Assembly (NCBI RefSeq): GCF_024124765.2
Contig: NZ_JAMXSR020000002.1
Location: 271,001-335,000, forward strand
Direction of reading: 5' to 3'
Length of the DNA: 64,000 nucleotides
From: Sphingomonas sp. H160509
GTDB lineage: Bacteria > Pseudomonadota > Alphaproteobacteria > Sphingomonadales > Sphingomonadaceae
The position numbers were made by a program, and so were the translations under genes. The notes beneath the pieces are model-generated. The model made no database searches. It was not told the origin of the DNA and saw nothing but the letters and a program-made list of their open reading frames with translations. Shown piece by piece: positions 9,223 through 17,831 of the stretch (positions are counted from its first letter, which is position 1; every line of letters begins with the position of its first letter).

Positions 9223-9284
9223 CCCGTCAGCGATACGGCGTTGAAGCCTGTCGAACGTAAGATCTGAAGCCGACCGAACGGCTG

Positions 9285-9343
9285 GTGAACAAACGACCGT
9301 TTACGGGTGTCCTTGATCGGCTGCGGACGTCCGCCTCTGGGTC
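9285..9343 (+). repeat. Dispersed intergenic repeat, copy D (degenerate)
   Basis: The ends are recognisable (TGAACAAACGACCG and GGACGTCCGCCTCTGGGTCA) but the central GAAGTTGGGAAGC part has diverged. Weakest of the eleven copies. Confidence 0.4.
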
Positions 9344-9404
9344 ACCACGCTAATCGTTCGATCAACTGGTCGAAGGCGAGAGAAAAAGCGGCAGCGGCTT
9401 CCGA

Positions 9405-11028
9405 TTAGGCACGGTTCACTCCGCGCACATGCTCCCAGACGTTGGAAATGACGACTGATCCTTCTCCTACCGAGGACGACACGCGTTTCACCGACCCGGC
9501 GCGGACGTCGCCGACGGCATAGATGCCTGCGCACGACGTGGCGAAGGGCGACATCGCGCCAGCCGCCTCGCCGGTGAGCACGAAGCCCTTGCCGTCGAGA
9601 GCGACCAGTTCTGAGAGCCAGCCCGTATTGGGTGCCGCACCGACCATCACGAAAACGGCGCAGCTTGCCACGGTGCGGTCGCCGTCTCCGTTGCGGATCG
9701 TCACCGCCTCCAGCCTGTCCCCGCCATGGAGTTCGACGGCATGGGTGCCGTATTCGATAGTGATCGCAGGGTCCGCCTCGAGCCTGCTCGACAGATAGCT
9801 GGACATGGACGAGGCCAGAGTGTCGCCGCGTACCAGCAGGCGAACGTGCCGCGCCGTACGGCTGAGGAACATCGCGGCTTGCCCGGCCGAATTACCGCCG
9901 CCGATGACCAACACCTCCGTATCCCGGCAGAAGCGCGCCTCATTCTCGGTCGCCGCATAATAGATGCCCGTGCCCTCGAACTCGGCAAGGCGTGCGATCG
10001 GCAGGCGTCTGTACTGGACCCCGGTGGCAACGACGACAGAGGCGGCGAGTACGCGCCGACCATTGGCGAAGGTCGCACAGAAGGCGCCATTGTCGAGCTG
10101 GTCCAGCGACTCGATCCGCCGGGGCATGACGAAGCGCGTGCCGAATTTCATCGCCTGCACCTCGCCGCGCCACACAAGATCGGCGCCTGAGATGCCGGTG
10201 GGAAAGCCCATATAGTTTTCGATCCGGCTGGACGTGCCGGCTTGGCCGCCGATCGCGGTCTCGTCGACCACCAGCGCGCGCAACCCTTCGGCTCCCGCAT
10301 AGACGCCCGCCGACACGCCGGCGGGGCCGGCCCCGACGATGAGCACGTCGAATGCCTCGTCCTCGGGAACATCCTGATCGAGTCCGAGCAGCCTTGCCAC
10401 CTTCTCCGGCGTCGGATCGCTCACCACCACGTCGCGGCCGAACACGACGACGGGCTCCAGCGGTGCGGTTCCGCAACTGCTGGCGACATGCGCGGCCTCG
10501 TCGCTGCCAAGCGGGTAGGAGCGGTAGGGCAGGCGGTTGCGCGCGGCGAACTCGGCCACTCGTCTGACGGCCTTGTCCCCCCTCTTCGCCAACCAAGACC
10601 AGCATGCCATCGCCGGCATCCAGCTGCCGCCGACGGCGTGCCGCCAGCACCGTGATGACGATGTCTGACATCTCCGGTATCGCCGCCATCAGGCGAAGCA
10701 TTGCGGATCGCGGGACTTCGACCACGGTCGTGTCGCTCGCGGCGCGCATCGGTAGCGACCATGTGCCGCCGGACAGCAGCGAGATCTCGCTCATGAACTG
10801 GTTGGGGCCAAGCGTCGAAGGCACCAGTCGATCGCCCGTGAACGGGTTGACGACCTCGATCTCCCCATCCTCGACATAGACGAAGCGGTCGGCCGGCGCG
10901 CCGATCTCGGCCAGCATCGTTCCCTTGCAATACTGCGTGCGTGTTCCCGCCGCTAGGATCGCGGCAATATGCGCAGGCTGCAGTGGAACCCGCTGCATTT
11001 CCCGCAGGTCACGGCCAATCGTTTCCAT
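9405..11028 (-). CDS. Cyclic-nucleotide-binding / thioredoxin-reductase-like flavoprotein (one shift)
   Basis: A cytosolic FAD/NADPH oxidoreductase with a three-part layout. A cNMP-binding domain (about 1-130; GTMLAEIGAPADRFVYVEDG, FMSEISLLSGG) is followed by a small glutaredoxin-like segment (LVLVGEEGDKAVRRVAEFAA) and a thioredoxin-reductase fold (VLIVGAGPAGVSAGVYAGAEG, VLVIGGGNSAGQAAMFLS, GIYAVGDVRAGSVKRV). One extra C in the run at 10577-10582 splits the gene after the cNMP domain; removing it gives EEGDKA. The redox CxxC of true thioredoxin reductases is absent: the segment at that place reads GIYYAATENEARFC. It is probably not a thioredoxin reductase, though the fold is kept. The gene is divergent from the antiporter at 11200. 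Confidence 0.8.
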
Positions 11029-11199
11029 GAACGCTTTCCCCTATGCACCCCGACATTAGCCCGTCCAACGCGGCGACGGCAATCGCCCAGGAACGGTGTA
11101 GCCGGAATACGGGCGCTACCCGATACGCGCCCCGATCGCATTGACGCCGTTCGGGACAGATTGCAGGACCATCGGACGGGCAGGAAAAGGGACGGCTTT

Positions 11200-12785
11200 G
11201 TGCATCCAGCGGCGAACTTCGAGCTGATCATCCTGATGTTCCTGGTGGTGCTGGCGCTTCACTATCTGGCTCGCCGTCTGTCGCTGCCACCAGCAGCGGC
11301 GCTGATCGTCGGCGGGTGCGCGGTGGCCTTCGTACCGGGTGTGCAAGGGATCGCGATCGATCCGGAGCTGGTGCTTGTCCTGTTTCTCCCACCCCTGCTG
11401 ATGGACGGCGCGTGGTTCACCGCGGTTGCACCGTTCCGGAGGCACATGGCCGGCATTCTCTCGCTGGCGGTCGGCGCCGTCTTCTTCACCACGGCGGTCG
11501 TGGCGATCGTGACCAGGCTGCTGATGCCGCAGCTGCCCTGGGCCGCCTGCGTCGCGCTGGGCGCGATCCTGTCGCCGCCCGACGCGGTATCCGCCCGCGC
11601 CGTGTTGCAGCGCGTGAAACTCCCGCGCAGGCTAACCACGCTGCTCGAAGGCGAAAGCCTGCTGAATGATGCCGCGGGTCTCGTGCTGTTCCGTTTCGCG
11701 GTGGCGGCGGTGCTGACCGGCAGCTTCCATCTGGGGGGCGGCGACCGGAACGTTTTTCGTGCTGGTGGCGGGCGGCATCGCGGTCGGCGCGGCGATCGGC
11801 GGGCTCTGGGTAGTTCTGCTACGCCGGCTCGGCGATGATACGCTGATGATCGCAGCAACCGTGCTGGTCTGCTGGAGCGCCTATATCGCGGGCGAATTGC
11901 TGCACGTGTCCGGCGTCATTGCCGTCGTCACCGCGGGCCTTGTCTGCGGCTGGTATCAGCATGTCGTCTTCACCGCCCGCGTGCGCATCCGGGCGATGGC
12001 ATTCTGGCAGGTGCTGGTGTTCCTTCTCGAAGCCACCGTATTCCTGCTCATCGGCCTGTCCTTGCGGGGACTGCTGGACCGGGTCGGCGGGCTCGACATC
12101 GTCGTAGACACGATGGCGCGGCCCGTGCTGCTCATCGTCCTCGCGGTCGTCGCTGCGCGGTTCCTGTGGATATTCGCCGTCGATGCCGGCGTCGCGACCG
12201 GTCGCCGCATCGGGTGGACGCGACAGCAACCGCTCCGGAACGCGGGCGGCGGTGGTGATGAGCTGGGCCGGGATGCGCGGCGTGGTGACGCTTGCGGTTG
12301 CGCTCTCGCTGCCCGAGGCGATGCCAGCGCGGGATCTGATGCTCGTCACCGCCTTCGTCGTGATCCTCGTTACCGTCCTGGTGCAGGGCACCTCGCTCGG
12401 CTGGGTTATCCGGGCCGTGAAGCCGCATGATGACGGCAGCGCGCGACCGCCGCTCGATCTGCACGCCGCCGAGATGATACTGTTCCAGGCGCAGTTGGCG
12501 CTTGTCGAGCGCGAGGCGGTGGCGGTCGATGGCACGGTCATCCACCCGCAGCTCCTGCGGCGCTACCGCACCCGGGCAACGGCAGCCGATGCGTTTGACG
12601 GTACGGTGGAGGAGCGCAACGTGGCGATCGCGAGCCATTTCGACGTCATCATCGCCGCGGTCGCGGCCGGCCGTGCCGAGCTGGTTCGCCTGCACCGTGG
12701 GGGCCGCATCGATGACGAGACGCTCCACGATCTCGAGCACGATCTCGACCTCGAGGAACTGGCCGCAGCGGCAGCGAAGGGGTGA
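11200..12785 (+). CDS. CPA1-type Na+/H+ antiporter (two shifts)
   Basis: An inner-membrane monovalent cation:proton antiporter of about 528 aa. Membrane helices run from FELIILMFLVVLALHYLARR; the ion-site helices are ILSPPDAVSARAVLQ and LEGESLLNDAAGLVLFRFA (family motifs with the essential Asp), and later MSWAGMRGVVTLAVALSLPE. A soluble, mostly helical tail of about 120 aa follows. One extra G in the run at 11733-11738 and one shift between about 12205 and 12245 break the frame; across both, the family pattern is continuous. GTG 11200 is taken as start with AGGAAAAGG just upstream; a longer frame from 10969 is not conserved-looking. It would extrude Na+ or K+ for pH or salt tolerance. Confidence 0.8.
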
Positions 12786-12836
12786 ACGCGCTCGGTTACT
12801 CGGCGCCGCGATGAAGACGCGCGGACGGCGGCCGGA

Positions 12837-13428
12837 TCAATAAGGCGGGTCGAGCCGCTCGCGCTGGGCGCGGGCGGCCTGCGTCCACCAGCCGAGATCA
12901 TCGGCGAAACGCGGGAAGGCGCGGGTGAGGGGCGGCACCGCCGTCGCCCGCCGGTTCTCCGGTCGCATCGAAGGCATGGCCGATCCCACCCACCGCGATC
13001 GTGCTCGACACCACCACCATGCCCATCTCGGACAGGATGCCGTGCCATGCGAGGCCGGCGCGGGCACCGGCGAAACGTCCGGCCGAATAGCTGACGATCG
13101 CTGCGGGTCGCCAGTACCATTCCTCGAGGAAATGGTCGGTGAGGTTCTTGAGCCCGGGCTGCACGCCCCAGTTATATTCGCCGGTCACGAAGACGAAGGC
13201 GTCGGCCGTCCTGATTTTTTCTGCGAGTGCCTCAAGCGCGGGCGGCGCCTCGCCGCTGGGATGCTCCTTGTACATGCGGTCGAGCATGGGGAGGTCGACC
13301 GCCCTCGCGTCGATGAGCTCGGCCGATGCTCCGCGCTCGGCAAAGGCGCGGACGAGCCACTCGGCGAGGCGAATGCCCTGTCGGTCGGAGCGATAGGAGC
13401 CGTAGAAGATCAGGACCCGATCGGGCAT
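12837..13428 (-). CDS. NAD(P)H-dependent FMN reductase family protein (one shift)
   Basis: A flavodoxin-fold quinone or azo-type reductase of about 196 aa, cytosolic. MPDRVLIFYGSYRSDRQGIR is the phosphate-binding loop region; FVFVTGEYNWGVQPGLKNLT holds the flavin-binding P-E-Y-N type motif of the family (here GEYNWG), and a GMVVVSSTIAVGGIGHAFD strand-helix follows. The given frame ends in APHPRLPAFRR, while another frame gives the expected C-terminus LTRAFPRFADDLGWWTQAAR to stop 12837, so a one-base shift lies between 12910 and 12960. It is first of a set of three co-oriented stress genes with the hydrolase and pirin. Likely role: reduction of quinones or reactive electrophiles. Confidence 0.75.
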
Positions 13429-13499
13429 CGCGGCAATTCCTCGTTAAGCGTGTCGTGCAGAAGCACGGAGCGCCCCATCGCTCCGTGCCCTGCCATGGA

Positions 13500-14327
13500 T
13501 CAGCCTTCGATGAAGGCGAGCAGATCGGCGTTGATCCGATCGGCATTGGTAACCGGCATGCCATGGGGAAAGCCGGGGTAGGAGATGAGCCTGGCGTCCT
13601 TCACGATTTCGGCTGACATCTTGCCCGTGGTCGCGAACGGAACCACCTGGTCGTCCTCGCCGTGAAGGACCAGCGTCGGCACGTCGATCGCCTTGAGGTC
13701 GTCGGTGAAGTCCGTCTCGGAGAAGGCCTTGATGCCGAGCGTATGGGCAAGCGCCGAGCCCATCATGCCCTGGCGCCACCAGTTGAGCCGCACCGCGTCC
13801 TTCACCTCGGCGCCGTCGCGGTTGTACCCGAAGAAGGGGAGCGTGAAGTCATAGTAGAATTGCGAACGGTTCGTGGCCGTCTGCTCGCGCACCATGTCGA
13901 ATACGTCCATCGGCACGCCGTCGGGGTTGGCGTCGGCCCTGACCATGATCGGCGCGACCGCACTGACCAGCACCGCCTTCTTGACCCGGCCCGGCTTGGC
14001 GCGCGCGACATAGCGGGCGACCTCGCCACCGCCGGTCGAGTGGCCGACATGGACTGCATCGCGCAGATCGAGCGCGTCGGTCAGCGCGATGACGTCGGCG
14101 ACATAGGTGTCCATGTCGTGACCATTCGCCGACTGCGTCGAACGACCATGCCCGCGGCGATCATGCGCGATGACACGGTAGCCCTTCTGGACGAAGAACA
14201 TCATTTGCGCATCCCAGTCGTCCGAGCTGAGCGGCCAGCCGTGGTGGAACATGACGACGGGTGCATCCGTGCTGCCCCAGTCCTTGTAGAAGATTTCGGT
14301 CTCGTCGGCGGTGGTGATGAAGGGCAT
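13500..14327 (-). CDS. Alpha/beta hydrolase, non-heme chloroperoxidase/arylesterase type
   Basis: A 275-aa cytosolic hydrolase. It starts MPFITTADETEIFYKDWGS; the oxyanion motif is HHGWPLSSDDWD and the nucleophile elbow is GHSTGGGE (Ser near 98). The acid is in LVLHGEDDQVVP and the catalytic His in YPGFPHGMP. This matches the cofactor-free haloperoxidase-like esterases. ATG 14327 is chosen because GAGGAG lies just upstream; the longer frame from 14384 adds a basic non-conserved stretch. It sits between the FMN reductase and the pirin gene on the same strand, a combination common in alpha-proteobacteria beside a LysR regulator. The frame is intact, unlike both neighbours. Confidence 0.85.
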   Translation of the reverse strand: MPFITTADETEIFYKDWGSTDAPVVMFHHGWPLSSDDWDAQMMFFVQKGYRVIAHDRRGHGRSTQSANGHDMDTYVADVIALTDALDLRDAVHVGHSTGGGEVARYVARAKPGRVKKAVLVSAVAPIMVRADANPDGVPMDVFDMVREQTATNRSQFYYDFTLPFFGYNRDGAEVKDAVRLNWWRQGMMGSALAHTLGIKAFSETDFTDDLKAIDVPTLVLHGEDDQVVPFATTGKMSAEIVKDARLISYPGFPHGMPVTNADRINADLLAFIEG

Positions 14328-14384
14328 TCGAGGTCTCCTCGGGCTTGGTTGGGTACGCAGCACGCTACGGGTCGAAGGTGACAA

Positions 14385-15082
14385 TCAGGCGGCGTCGACG
14401 AGGACGATCTCTGCGTCTTCGATGGCGGTCACGCGCAGCACGGCCTCGTCGGCGATGGCGGCGCCGTCTCGCGTCTCCAGGCGGGTGCCGTTGACCTCGA
14501 TCGTGCCGATCGCCGGCACGAGATAGCCGTGGCGGTCGGCCCCGAGCGGATATTCGGCGGTTTCTCCGGCCTTCAGCGTGGCGGCGACGATGCGGGCATC
14601 GGTACGGATCGGCAGAGCGTCGCCATCGTCTGCAAAGCCACTGGCGAGCGTGACGAACTGGCCCGACCGGTCGCCTTTGGGAAATGGCTTGGCCCCCATG
14701 ACGGCGCTTCGCCGCGCGTCTTCGGTTCGATCCAGATCTGGAAGATGCGGGTGGTGCCCGGCTCCCTATTGTATTCGGAGTGGCGGACGCCCGACCCCGC
14801 ACTCATGACCTGCACATCGCCCGCCTCGGTACGGCCGACATTGCCGAGCGAGTCCTGATGCGTGATCGCACCTTCGCGGACATAGGTGATGATCTCCATA
14901 TCGTTGTGCGGATGCGGGGGGAAACCGGTACCGGCCGCGATCGTATCATCGTTCCACACGCGAATCCCACCCCAACCCATCCGCGCTGGATCATAGTAGC
15001 TCGCAAACGAGAAGTGATGCTTGGCATCGAGCCAGCCATGGTTGGCACCACCAAGGCTGTCGAAGGGGCGACGGTCGATCAT
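14385..15082 (-). CDS. Pirin family protein (one shift)
   Basis: A bicupin of about 233 aa; family members act as quercetinases or redox-sensitive regulators. It begins MIDRRPFDSLGGANHGWLDA, with the metal ligands in GFPPHPHNDMEIITYVREG (His-x-His plus Glu) and GSGVRHSEYN. The C-terminal cupin half (FVTLASGFADDGDALPI, ATLKAGETAEYPLG) is in another frame; one base is missing in the CCCCC run at 14693-14697 and its return gives SWGAKPFPKGDRSGQ. Divergently transcribed from the LysR gene at 15182 with a 99-base gap holding a perfect inverted repeat, so it is the probable target of that regulator. Confidence 0.85.
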
Positions 15083-15150
15083 GTTCGGTCTCCTGGGGAG
15101 CGCTGCTGCTCCGATGACCTAAAGATGCGCCATGATGGGGCTTGACGAAA

Positions 15151-15178
15151 CGGCAAGATTGGCATTTCAATCTTGCCG
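15151..15178. promoter_or_regulatory. Perfect inverted repeat, probable LysR operator
   Basis: CGGCAAGATTG, spacer GCATTT, CAATCTTGCCG: 11-base arms with no mismatch. It ends three bases before the LysR ATG (15182) and lies in the shared pirin/LysR region, so it can serve both for autorepression and for control of the divergent set. It contains a T-N11-A type core. Confidence 0.6.
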
Positions 15179-15181
15179 AAA

Positions 15182-16096
15182 ATGACGAAGCGCCTTCCCG
15201 ATCTCGAAGCCTGGGCGATCTTCGCCATGGTCGCCAAACATGGCTCCTTCTCGCGTGCAGCACGCGAGATGGGCATGTCCGATCCCACCGTCTCCAAGGC
15301 GATCGCGCGACTTGAGGCGCGCCTGGGCCTGACGCTGATTGCCCGAACGTCGCGGCGCGTAGCGCTCACCGATGCCGGCCGCGCCGCGTTGGCGCGCGCA
15401 TCGCGCATCCTGAGCGAGGGCGAGGCCGTAGAGGACGAGGCTGGCGAGCAATCGACCGTGCCCCGCGGACGCGTGCGGATCAGCGCGCCCTTGTCGTTCG
15501 GCATCGCGTATCTCGGTGCGGTGCTGCCGGCTTTCTTGCAGGCCTATCCCGAAATCACCGTCGATTTCGCGCTGAGTGACCGCAAGGTCGATCTGGTGTC
15601 AGAAGGGTTCGACCTGGCGCTCAGGATCGCAAGCCTGAACGACTCCTCACTGCTGTCGCGTCGGCTCTGTACTGTCCGGTTGCTGCTGGTAGCGTCGCCC
15701 AACTATCTCGAACGCCAGGGCATGCCGACGCACCCGGCCGAGCTGAGCCGGCATTGTGCGCTGGCCTATACGGGGGTGCATCCAGAGCGTGGCGTTTCAC
15801 GCATCCGACGTTCGGGGAGGGAGGCAATCGAACCGCCGGTGCGCGTCTGGACCGACAATGCCGATCTTCTGAATCCGGCGCTTGTTGCGGGGCAGGGGCT
15901 TGCGATCCAACCCGAGTTCCTGGTCTGGCGGGAACTGCGCGACGGCAAACTGATGGTGGCGATGCCGGAATGGTCGGTGACCCCGTTGGGGCTACACCTC
16001 GTCATGCCGCCAAGCCCGCTGCGACCACTTCGGGTCCAGGCTCTCATTGATTATCTTGCCCGCGAATTGGCGAACGCGCCTTGGGGCGGCGGGTAA
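15182..16096 (+). CDS. LysR family transcriptional regulator
   Basis: A 304-aa DNA-binding regulator. The winged helix-turn-helix is at the start (LEAWAIFAMVAKHGSFSRAA, MSDPTVSKAIARLEARLG, TLIARTSRRVALTDAG), followed by the linker helix and a periplasmic-binding-like effector domain (GRVRISAPLSFGIAYLG, VDFALSDRKVDLVSEGFDLA, VAGQGLAIQPEFLVW). ATG 15182 is preferred to the TTG nine bases upstream, which lies within the inverted repeat. The gene is divergent from the pirin/hydrolase/FMN-reductase set and is the likely regulator. It belongs to the large CrgA-like branch by its 'DLALRI' region. The effector is unknown. Confidence 0.88.
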   Translation: MTKRLPDLEAWAIFAMVAKHGSFSRAAREMGMSDPTVSKAIARLEARLGLTLIARTSRRVALTDAGRAALARASRILSEGEAVEDEAGEQSTVPRGRVRISAPLSFGIAYLGAVLPAFLQAYPEITVDFALSDRKVDLVSEGFDLALRIASLNDSSLLSRRLCTVRLLLVASPNYLERQGMPTHPAELSRHCALAYTGVHPERGVSRIRRSGREAIEPPVRVWTDNADLLNPALVAGQGLAIQPEFLVWRELRDGKLMVAMPEWSVTPLGLHLVMPPSPLRPLRVQALIDYLARELANAPWGGG

Positions 16097-16170
16097 GAGG
16101 GGGGGTAAAATAGCAAATACTTCCTTTCGACAGGTGAGCTTCGGACCGGAACGAAGACCCAAGTTGGGAT

Positions 16171-16229
16171 TAACGAACGGCAGAAGTTCGGAAGCCCAAA
16201 AAACGTCGTGAATGACTGCAAATGGGTCC
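16171..16229 (+). repeat. Dispersed intergenic repeat, copy E
   Basis: It opens TAACGAACGGCAGAAGTTCG then GAAGCCC, and ends GTGAATGACTGCAAATGGGT then CC. Confidence 0.65.
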
Positions 16230-16310
16230 CCTTCAAGGCCCACGTCCGTCGCAATCGAGGTCTGACACACCAGAAGGCACAACGCTGGTGCTAGATCGGC
16301 GCTAAGTGCA

Positions 16311-17076
16311 TCACCTTGGCGGCCCCGCCGGGTAAAGCAGGGGTGAAACGTTCGATCCAGCCTTGCCGTTGACGACAGCATAATAACCAGCAAGCCCAAC
16401 ACCGCTCGAAGCGACCAAGCCGATCGTGAGCTGGATACCGGAGATGGCCGCAGACCCCCCACCACCAGGCCGGATGCACTTGGCCGTTGCGGCGCCGATC
16501 AGCGGCCATGCCGACAACAGGAAAGATCATGACCGCTGCGAACACCGCCCAGGAAGCCCAGGGGATCAGCAGCGGCAGCGGAAGCAAGCGCCCGAATGCC
16601 GGCCCGGTCAGGATGGCCATCCCGCAGATCAAGAGGCGGCGGTGCCATGCGGTCCGTCGGCGCATTACGATGGCCGCGGCCGTCAGGCCCCCGAAGCCGA
16701 TGACCGTCAGCGAGTTCATGTATAGGAAGTAGGATGGTGTGAAGAAGAACGGAGCGGCGCCTCGACCGACCATCATCACCGTCGTGTAGAGCCCGAGCAT
16801 CACGACGGCTGTGGCCCAGACCGCTCCCACCCACCCCAGGCGCTTGTGAATGCGTGCAGACGAACGGCCGACCAGCGCGGTCTGTACCACGAAGAGTACG
16901 GTCCAGCCGAAGAAAACCAGTGCGTGAAGATGCAGCATGAAAGGCACGGCAAAGGTCGACCGGCCCATCGCCAGCTGAGTGGAGAAGCCGAGGACGATAA
17001 CAATGGCCATCGCGATCGCCGTCTTCATGAAAAAGCCGTGATCAGGCTTGGGTGGCGCGGTGTAGATGGTGGCCAT
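16311..17076 (-). CDS. Multi-spanning membrane protein of unknown function (one shift)
   Basis: About 255 aa with seven or so hydrophobic helices: MKTAIAMAIVIVLGFSTQLA, FMLHLHALVFFGWTVLFVVQ, LGWVGAVWATAVVMLGLYTT, MNSLTVIGFGGLTAAAIVM, LLPLPLLIPWASWAVFAAVM and, after the repaired shift, ISGIQLTIGLVASSGVGLAG. His residues in HLHALVFFGW and WHRRLLICGM recall heme- or metal-linked membrane families, but I do not recognise the family. One extra base in the C run at 16455-16460 breaks the frame after VHPAWWWG; removal continues it to TGA at 16311. The start at 17076 (MATIYTAPPKPDHGFF) could also be the internal Met 17 residues later. A single-gene unit. Confidence 0.55.
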
Positions 17077-17235
17077 TTGCCAGTCCCCTTATGCTCAAGC
17101 ACTACATCTCATAGCTGACATCGTCGCGCCAGATGGTGGAATCGCGACGGTATATCTGTCCACTGATGTGGACAGAGCCGACATGAAGCAAAAACAATTA
17201 TAGAGGGACCTGCGCCTGCAGGTCAGCGATGCGAT

Positions 17236-17646
17236 TTAGCCGACCAAACTACGGCTAGGCTGCGATGAATAAGCGTCCGCTTTCGAGAACCAGCTAATAG
17301 CGTTTGAGTGGCCGGAAGTGGGTCGCCGCAGCCGCAGCTGCTGAATGTCACGTTGTTGAGCCGACGTCCGATACTGGAATGGGGAGAGCACGCTAGCTAA
17401 GCCCCAGCTTAAATCGTTGCGACGATTGCAGATCCTGTACGGTCCGGATCGCTTTGCAAGCGGCTGTCCCTTCCAGCTAAGCTGTGCCAGCCCGTCGCTG
17501 ACTAGCTCGTCGATAGCTTCGTGGACTGTAGGCATTGCGCTGCGCCAATCTTGTGCAATCGAACGGGCCACTTCGCTTGGGCATATCGTCGCCCCCGGTG
17601 CGCGGCGTTCGAGCAGGGAAAGTGTGACTGTCTTCGGATCCGTCAT
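17236..17646 (-). CDS. DUF3253 domain protein
   Basis: A small cytosolic protein whose first 70 residues match the DUF3253 pattern: LSLLERRAPGATICPSEVAR, then SIAQDWRSAMPTVHEAIDEL, LAQLSWKGQPL and RSGPYRI. This resembles a winged-helix fold and usually makes up a whole protein of 80-90 aa. Here the frame runs on for about 60 more residues, rich in Ser, Arg and Gln and without family likeness, so the real stop may have been lost by a small indel near 17400. The function of the family is unknown. No operon partner. Confidence 0.65.
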   Translation of the reverse strand: MTDPKTVTLSLLERRAPGATICPSEVARSIAQDWRSAMPTVHEAIDELVSDGLAQLSWKGQPLAKRSGPYRICNRRNDLSWGLASVLSPFQYRTSAQQRDIQQLRLRRPTSGHSNAISWFSKADAYSSQPSRSLVG

Positions 17647-17831
17647 TTAGACTGCGTCGACCGCGCACTTTTGCTGGTCAAGCTGCTGTTGGCATTAGGT
17701 GCCTTACTCAAGCAGCTCCGTCCTACGCGATTGTCAGGTGGATAAGCAGGGACGCGGGACCACTTGAATGACGGCCCGCTTATCAAAATCGTCAATATCG
17801 GTTTGTACGGCATTTTTGGGGTCACCGCTGA

